Shown: positions 52,406 through 55,766 of the stretch, piece by piece
Numbering within the stretch: the first letter of the stretch is position 1
Layout: every line of letters begins with the position of its first letter
Assembly (NCBI GenBank): GCA_024694125.1
Contig: JAILKE010000081.1
Coordinates: 1 to 55,766, forward strand
Direction of reading: 5' to 3'
DNA from: Bacteroidales bacterium
GTDB taxonomy: Bacteria > Bacteroidota > Bacteroidia > Bacteroidales > UBA3663
Length of the DNA stretch: 55,766 nt
Made by a program: the position numbers and the translations under genes
Notes under the pieces: model-generated
The model's database searches: none
Told to the model about the DNA's origin: nothing
The model's input: only the letters and a program-made list of their open reading frames with translations

Positions 52406-54943
52406 ATGGAAAATATGAAGTATAACCGGCAGGACTCGAACGTCAATAATGCCGCCCTGAACCGCGCCGAGGCCAAGCGCCGCGAAGCAGCCGCAAGATT
52501 CAACATGAAGGATTTCTTCATGATGCTCTTGATGAACTGGTTCTGGTTCGTGTTGTGCGCTCTGGTGGCTTTCGGCATAGGCTTCCTGTACGTGCATACC
52601 ATACAACCCAAGTACGAGCGAGTGGCTGACCTACAGATTAAGTTCTCGGCCAGCGACGAACTCGACATGCGCACTTACCTCGGCATTTACGACCTGGGCG
52701 TGACCAATATGAGCAATGAGCTCTACATCCTCAATTCGGTCAAGTTGGCCGGTGAGGTAGCCGAGCGCCTCAACCTGGATGTGATTTACTACAAGTTGGG
52801 CGCATTCCGTCGTCATTATCTCTACAAGAACCGCCCCTTCACTGCCAAGTTCCTCGAGCCCTATATCTGTGACTACGAGATGCATGTGGTTCCCGTCTCG
52901 CCAGGCAAGTTCCGTTTGGACGAGATCAAGGTGGCGGGATACACTCTGGAACATGATACGGAGCAACTGTATTACTTCAACGAGGAGTACCCCCTCCCGG
53001 GCATTGAGAGTCGCTTCATGATTACTGTGTCCGATGACCAGTACCCGCAGTTGGTGGCCAATCTGGAGCAGACTGTCGTGGTGCGTAGGTGCAGCAGTAC
53101 CGAGGCGGGTCAGATGTGCCGTGAGTCGGTTGTAGCTACGAGTCGTGCATCGGCCATGGTACGACTCACATGCCAGTCCAGTTCGGTGGAGCTGTGCGAC
53201 GATATTTTGCGCTGCTTCGTCGATGTTTATAACGAACAGACCCTCGAGGAGAAGAATGCCGTCACCATCAGTTCTGCCAAGTTCGTCGATGAACGTATCC
53301 AGGAGACAGCACAGGAACTGGGTGAGGCCGAAGGTAAGTTGTTCAACATGGGTGTTGACCCCAATAGTCTGGGCGAAAAGAATGATTACCGTCCTGCCGT
53401 GCAGTTCGATGACCAGCACCGCGCCGAAGACGAATTAGCCGAACTGCACACCCAACTCGATGCCGCCTACGACCTGCGCCAGTGTCTGCGCTCTTCGGTG
53501 TCGGCCAAGGAGTATATCCCTGCTCTGCAGGGTGCCAGCGAGGCAGGCATAGCGGGTAAGATTGATTCGTACAATACGCTCATTGTCCAGCGCAACAGAT
53601 TGATAGCCAATTCATCGGCCAATAACCCCGCGCTCGGCAAGATTGATGCCAACCTGGATGCACTCGTCCTTTCGCTCACCACGGGCATGGATGCATACGT
53701 GGAGGAACTCTCCACCAAGGTCCGCGCTGCCAACAAGCGTGTGGCGCGCTATTCGGCTGCCCGCAATAATGTCAAGACTCGTTACGATTCAACCTCCATC
53801 GAGGCTAAATCCCTCAGCATCACGCGCGACTACAAGCAGTCGTATTTCTCTTTCTTGCTCAAGAAACGCGAGGAACTCCGTCTGCAGATAGCGGTCAGTG
53901 AGGCCGATACCCGATTGATCGAGAATCCAATGGGCAGCACTGCACCTATTTATCCCGTGCCGTACAAGATTCTGGTCAAGTTTGTCGCAGTAGGATTCGC
54001 CATTCCGGGCATAATCTTCTTGCTTTTGGCATTCTTCAATAGTGGAGTGCGTGGCCGTAAGGATATCGAGGATATGCTCACCATGCCGTACATTGGTGAG
54101 GTGCCTGAGTTCGGTAAGGTGAGTGACAATGTCTCGTGGTTCAACCGTCTGCGTGGCAAGGATACACGAGTCAAGTCCAATCGTATTGTGGTGACCAACG
54201 AGAGTAAGAATGCCTTGGCCGAAGGTATGCACATCGTGCAGAGTAACCTTTCTTTCATCACCGATCACGATGGCCGTCGTCCGCAGGTAATACTGTTCAC
54301 CTCTTTCGCTCCTGGTGCGGGCAAGAGTTTCGTGTCCGTCAACCTGGCGTCGTGCCTTGCCAATACCGACAAGCGGTCTATTTGGATCGATATGGATATC
54401 CGTAAGGGTCATAAGAATCCATTGCTCTTCAAGCAGAACGACCTGCAGCAGATGCGCCACGGTAATCGACCTGGCCTCTCTGCTTATCTGTCGGGTCGCA
54501 TGACGCTCGATGAGTGTATCTTTGAGTCGGTAGTCAACGACCACTTGGACATCATGCCGGCAGGTCAGATACCACCCAATCCAGTGCAGTTGCTGATGAT
54601 GGACAAACTCGATGAAATGATTCAGGAATTGCGTCAACGTTACGAATACATCATTCTCGATACCGTACCTTGTGCCGTCATTGCTGATTCATTCATTTGT
54701 GCGAGGTTCTCGGATCTACAGATATTCGTGGTACGTGCAGGTGTGACCGACCGCCGTATTTTGCCCGAGATTGAGAAGATCTACCAGAAGTTCAAGTTCA
54801 AGAATCTCTGCGTGATGCTCAACGGCGCAGTCATGTCCCGTCGCCGCTATGGTTACGGCTATGGATATGGCTACGGTTACGGCTATGGCTACGGTTATGG
54901 CTATGGCTACGGTTACGGAGACTCGGAAGATGGTCATTTCTGA
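52406..54943 (+). CDS. Wzz/Wzc-type tyrosine autokinase (module 2)
   Basis: 845 residues with the same plan as the kinase at 41163: N-terminal helix (about 36-58, MMLLMNWFWFVLCALVAFGI), periplasmic coiled-coil part, second helix (about 526-548), and BY-kinase with Walker A SFAPGAGKSFVSVN, Walker A' SIWIDMDIRKG and Walker B YIILDTVPCAV. The tail differs sharply: after SRRR it has a dozen Tyr-Gly pairs and then DSEDGHF. The Tyr are the likely phosphorylation sites. The tail is encoded by a tandem hexamer array that could change length by slippage. An ABC-2 permease gene follows after 450 bases, on its own promoter. Confidence 0.94.
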   Translation: MENMKYNRQDSNVNNAALNRAEAKRREAAARFNMKDFFMMLLMNWFWFVLCALVAFGIGFLYVHTIQPKYERVADLQIKFSASDELDMRTYLGIYDLGVTNMSNELYILNSVKLAGEVAERLNLDVIYYKLGAFRRHYLYKNRPFTAKFLEPYICDYEMHVVPVSPGKFRLDEIKVAGYTLEHDTEQLYYFNEEYPLPGIESRFMITVSDDQYPQLVANLEQTVVVRRCSSTEAGQMCRESVVATSRASAMVRLTCQSSSVELCDDILRCFVDVYNEQTLEEKNAVTISSAKFVDERIQETAQELGEAEGKLFNMGVDPNSLGEKNDYRPAVQFDDQHRAEDELAELHTQLDAAYDLRQCLRSSVSAKEYIPALQGASEAGIAGKIDSYNTLIVQRNRLIANSSANNPALGKIDANLDALVLSLTTGMDAYVEELSTKVRAANKRVARYSAARNNVKTRYDSTSIEAKSLSITRDYKQSYFSFLLKKREELRLQIAVSEADTRLIENPMGSTAPIYPVPYKILVKFVAVGFAIPGIIFLLLAFFNSGVRGRKDIEDMLTMPYIGEVPEFGKVSDNVSWFNRLRGKDTRVKSNRIVVTNESKNALAEGMHIVQSNLSFITDHDGRRPQVILFTSFAPGAGKSFVSVNLASCLANTDKRSIWIDMDIRKGHKNPLLFKQNDLQQMRHGNRPGLSAYLSGRMTLDECIFESVVNDHLDIMPAGQIPPNPVQLLMMDKLDEMIQELRQRYEYIILDTVPCAVIADSFICARFSDLQIFVVRAGVTDRRILPEIEKIYQKFKFKNLCVMLNGAVMSRRRYGYGYGYGYGYGYGYGYGYGYGYGDSEDGHF
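54848..54919 (+). repeat. Twelve TAYGGN hexamers encoding the Tyr-Gly tail
   Basis: Twelve in-frame hexamers TAT/TAC GGN run without interruption, often as the 12-base unit TATGGCTACGGT. Third-base variation is modest, so replication slippage that changes the number of Tyr is plausible. Confidence 0.95.
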
Positions 54944-55013
54944 TTCCCGTACCATGGAACAATCGATGCATTGAATCGGTTACATCGTAAATGCCCTCTT
55001 GATATAAAGTTAG

Positions 55014-55050
55014 ACTGCGCGCTGGTTGTCCAGTGCGCAGTTCCTTTTTA
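55014..55050 (+). terminator. Intrinsic terminator of module 2
   Basis: ACTGCGCGCTGG pairs with CCAGTGCGCAGT (12 bp, one G-U, loop of 4), then TCCTTTTTA. Confidence 0.88.
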
Positions 55051-55209
55051 TATTTCGTGGAGATTCTTCTCATTCAGTTCAATCTGCTGGAATCGTGCCA
55101 TAAGCTCCTCGTTAGCATACTTTTTGCTTTTAATTGCCGATTTTTAATGTTGTAAAACACCTTACATCCGATAAATCAGCCCTTGCGCGGCGTTTTTCGT
55201 CCTTAAAAT

Positions 55210-55240
55210 TTGGATATCGTATTAAAAATTACTAACTTTG
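55210..55240 (+). promoter_or_regulatory. Promoter of the ABC export operon
   Basis: TTG at 55210-55212, 20 bases, TAACTTTG at 55233-55240. Confidence 0.8.
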
Positions 55241-55247
55241 CGACGTT

Positions 55248-55395
55248 ATAGTGCCCGCGCGCCTGCACGTATGTGACAGGCGTCGCGGAGCTTTACCCCG
55301 AATATCTTATTTGCGACCTATTCGCAGCCTCCTGACTGGAGGGCTGGAATCCATTTTTATGCTCTTTCGGTTGAAGGGCCTTATGTTTTTATTTT
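55248..55395 (+). promoter_or_regulatory. Structured leader of the polysaccharide ABC export operon
   Basis: About 150 bases separate the promoter from the ATG. The first part is G/C-rich and contains small hairpins: GCCTG with CAGGC (55261-55265 and 55277-55281) and GCCTCC with GGAGGGC (about 55328-55345). A T-rich stretch lies just before the start. Long leaders are common ahead of Bacteroides surface-glycan operons, where NusG-like factors act. I see no terminator with a T run inside it. Confidence 0.4.
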
Positions 55396-55766
55396 ATGGA
55401 ACACTGGGATATCATCATCAAACCGCGCAAGAAACTGCTCGACGTTGACCTGAAAGGTATTTGGCAGTACCGTGACCTGTACAAACAGTATGTCAAGCGC
55501 GATATAGTAACCATTTATAAGCAGACGATTTTCGGCCCGTTGTGGTTCTTGATTCAGCCTATGCTCACCACCGTGATGTATAAGTTTGTCTTTGCCAATA
55601 TCGCGGGAGTATCAACGGGCGAGTTGCCTGCGGACCTTTTCTACATGAGCGGTGTTGTGCTGTGGAACTATTTTGCAGCCTGTTTTACGACGGGGCAGAC
55701 CGCCTTTACGGGTAATTCGAATGTATTCTCGAAGGTCTATTTCCCCCGATTGGTGGCGCCGTTGTC
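55396..55766 (+). CDS. ABC-2 type polysaccharide export permease, N-terminal part
   Basis: The first 123 residues run off the window edge. MEHWDIIIKPRKKLLDVDLK is followed by YRDLYKQYVKRDIVTIYKQT and IFGPLWFLIQPMLTTVMYKF, the signature start of Wzm/RfbA-like permeases that move O-antigen or teichoic-acid-like glycans across the inner membrane with an ATPase partner. Two hydrophobic segments are visible (about 47-68 and 80-105), and SKVYFPRLVAPLS is the conserved loop after them. The ATPase gene is expected just downstream. With the Wza/Wzc pair upstream, this marks the start of a surface-glycan locus. Confidence 0.93.
   Translation, partial: MEHWDIIIKPRKKLLDVDLKGIWQYRDLYKQYVKRDIVTIYKQTIFGPLWFLIQPMLTTVMYKFVFANIAGVSTGELPADLFYMSGVVLWNYFAACFTTGQTAFTGNSNVFSKVYFPRLVAPL

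Overview
The window looks like a chromosomal segment of a Bacteroidales bacterium (Bacteroidaceae, Prevotellaceae or Muribaculaceae type; species not determinable by reading). Promoters match the Bacteroidetes sigma consensus (TTG, 19-20 bases, TAnnTTTG) at 5520, 16963, 24001, 33691, 40238, 51021 and 55210. Starts lack Shine-Dalgarno sequences. Gene content is typical of the order: single-chain glycyl-tRNA synthetase, DUF3098, M24B aminopeptidase, C69 dipeptidase and Wzc kinases with Tyr-rich tails. No tRNA, rRNA, CRISPR array, insertion sequence or phage gene is visible.

Layout. 1-5312: the end of a probable Sde182-like protein, then minus-strand genes for an FKBP lipoprotein, GlyRS and two coupled rhomboid proteases. 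5520-16801: a plus-strand housekeeping run (ftsX, DUF3098, uppP, truB, queA, folK, sppA, lpxK, punA, thiL, mnmA). 16963-37238: a 20-kb accessory locus of two paralogous families. One consists of periplasmic proteins with a carboxypeptidase-regulatory-like domain, a coiled coil and, in two of three, a TPR-like C-terminus (17070, 18095, 24247). The other consists of four large exported proteins of about 1,080 residues with seven Cys-rich units (20277, 26394, 29835, 34000). Two operons end with a nearly identical 55-residue protein (23557, 33103) and an intrinsic terminator. The fourth large gene is frameshifted. 37471-40111: a secreted protein with a Thr/Arg-rich tail, facing nadB. 40309-55766: two exopolysaccharide export modules (Wza/Wzc-like pairs at 40309-43634 and 51500-54943, then the start of an ABC-2 polysaccharide permease) separated by ychF, an M23 peptidase, a C69 dipeptidase, an aminopeptidase P and rpsU.

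The best candidate for an undescribed system is 16963-37238: recurring operons of promoter, TPR partner, Cys-unit surface protein(s), 55-residue protein and terminator. The TPR proteins share a nearly constant N-terminal half and differ in the C-terminal half. The surface proteins keep one Cys-unit plan and show mosaic base composition, as if shuffled by recombination.

A second genome-wide signal lies between genes: short arrays of unrelated sequences that share a period of 7 or 11 bases. Several 11-mer arrays end in the same motif, GGACGATAC. A hairpin repeat near the left edge resembles REP-type elements. None of these explains itself as a coding or standard regulatory feature.
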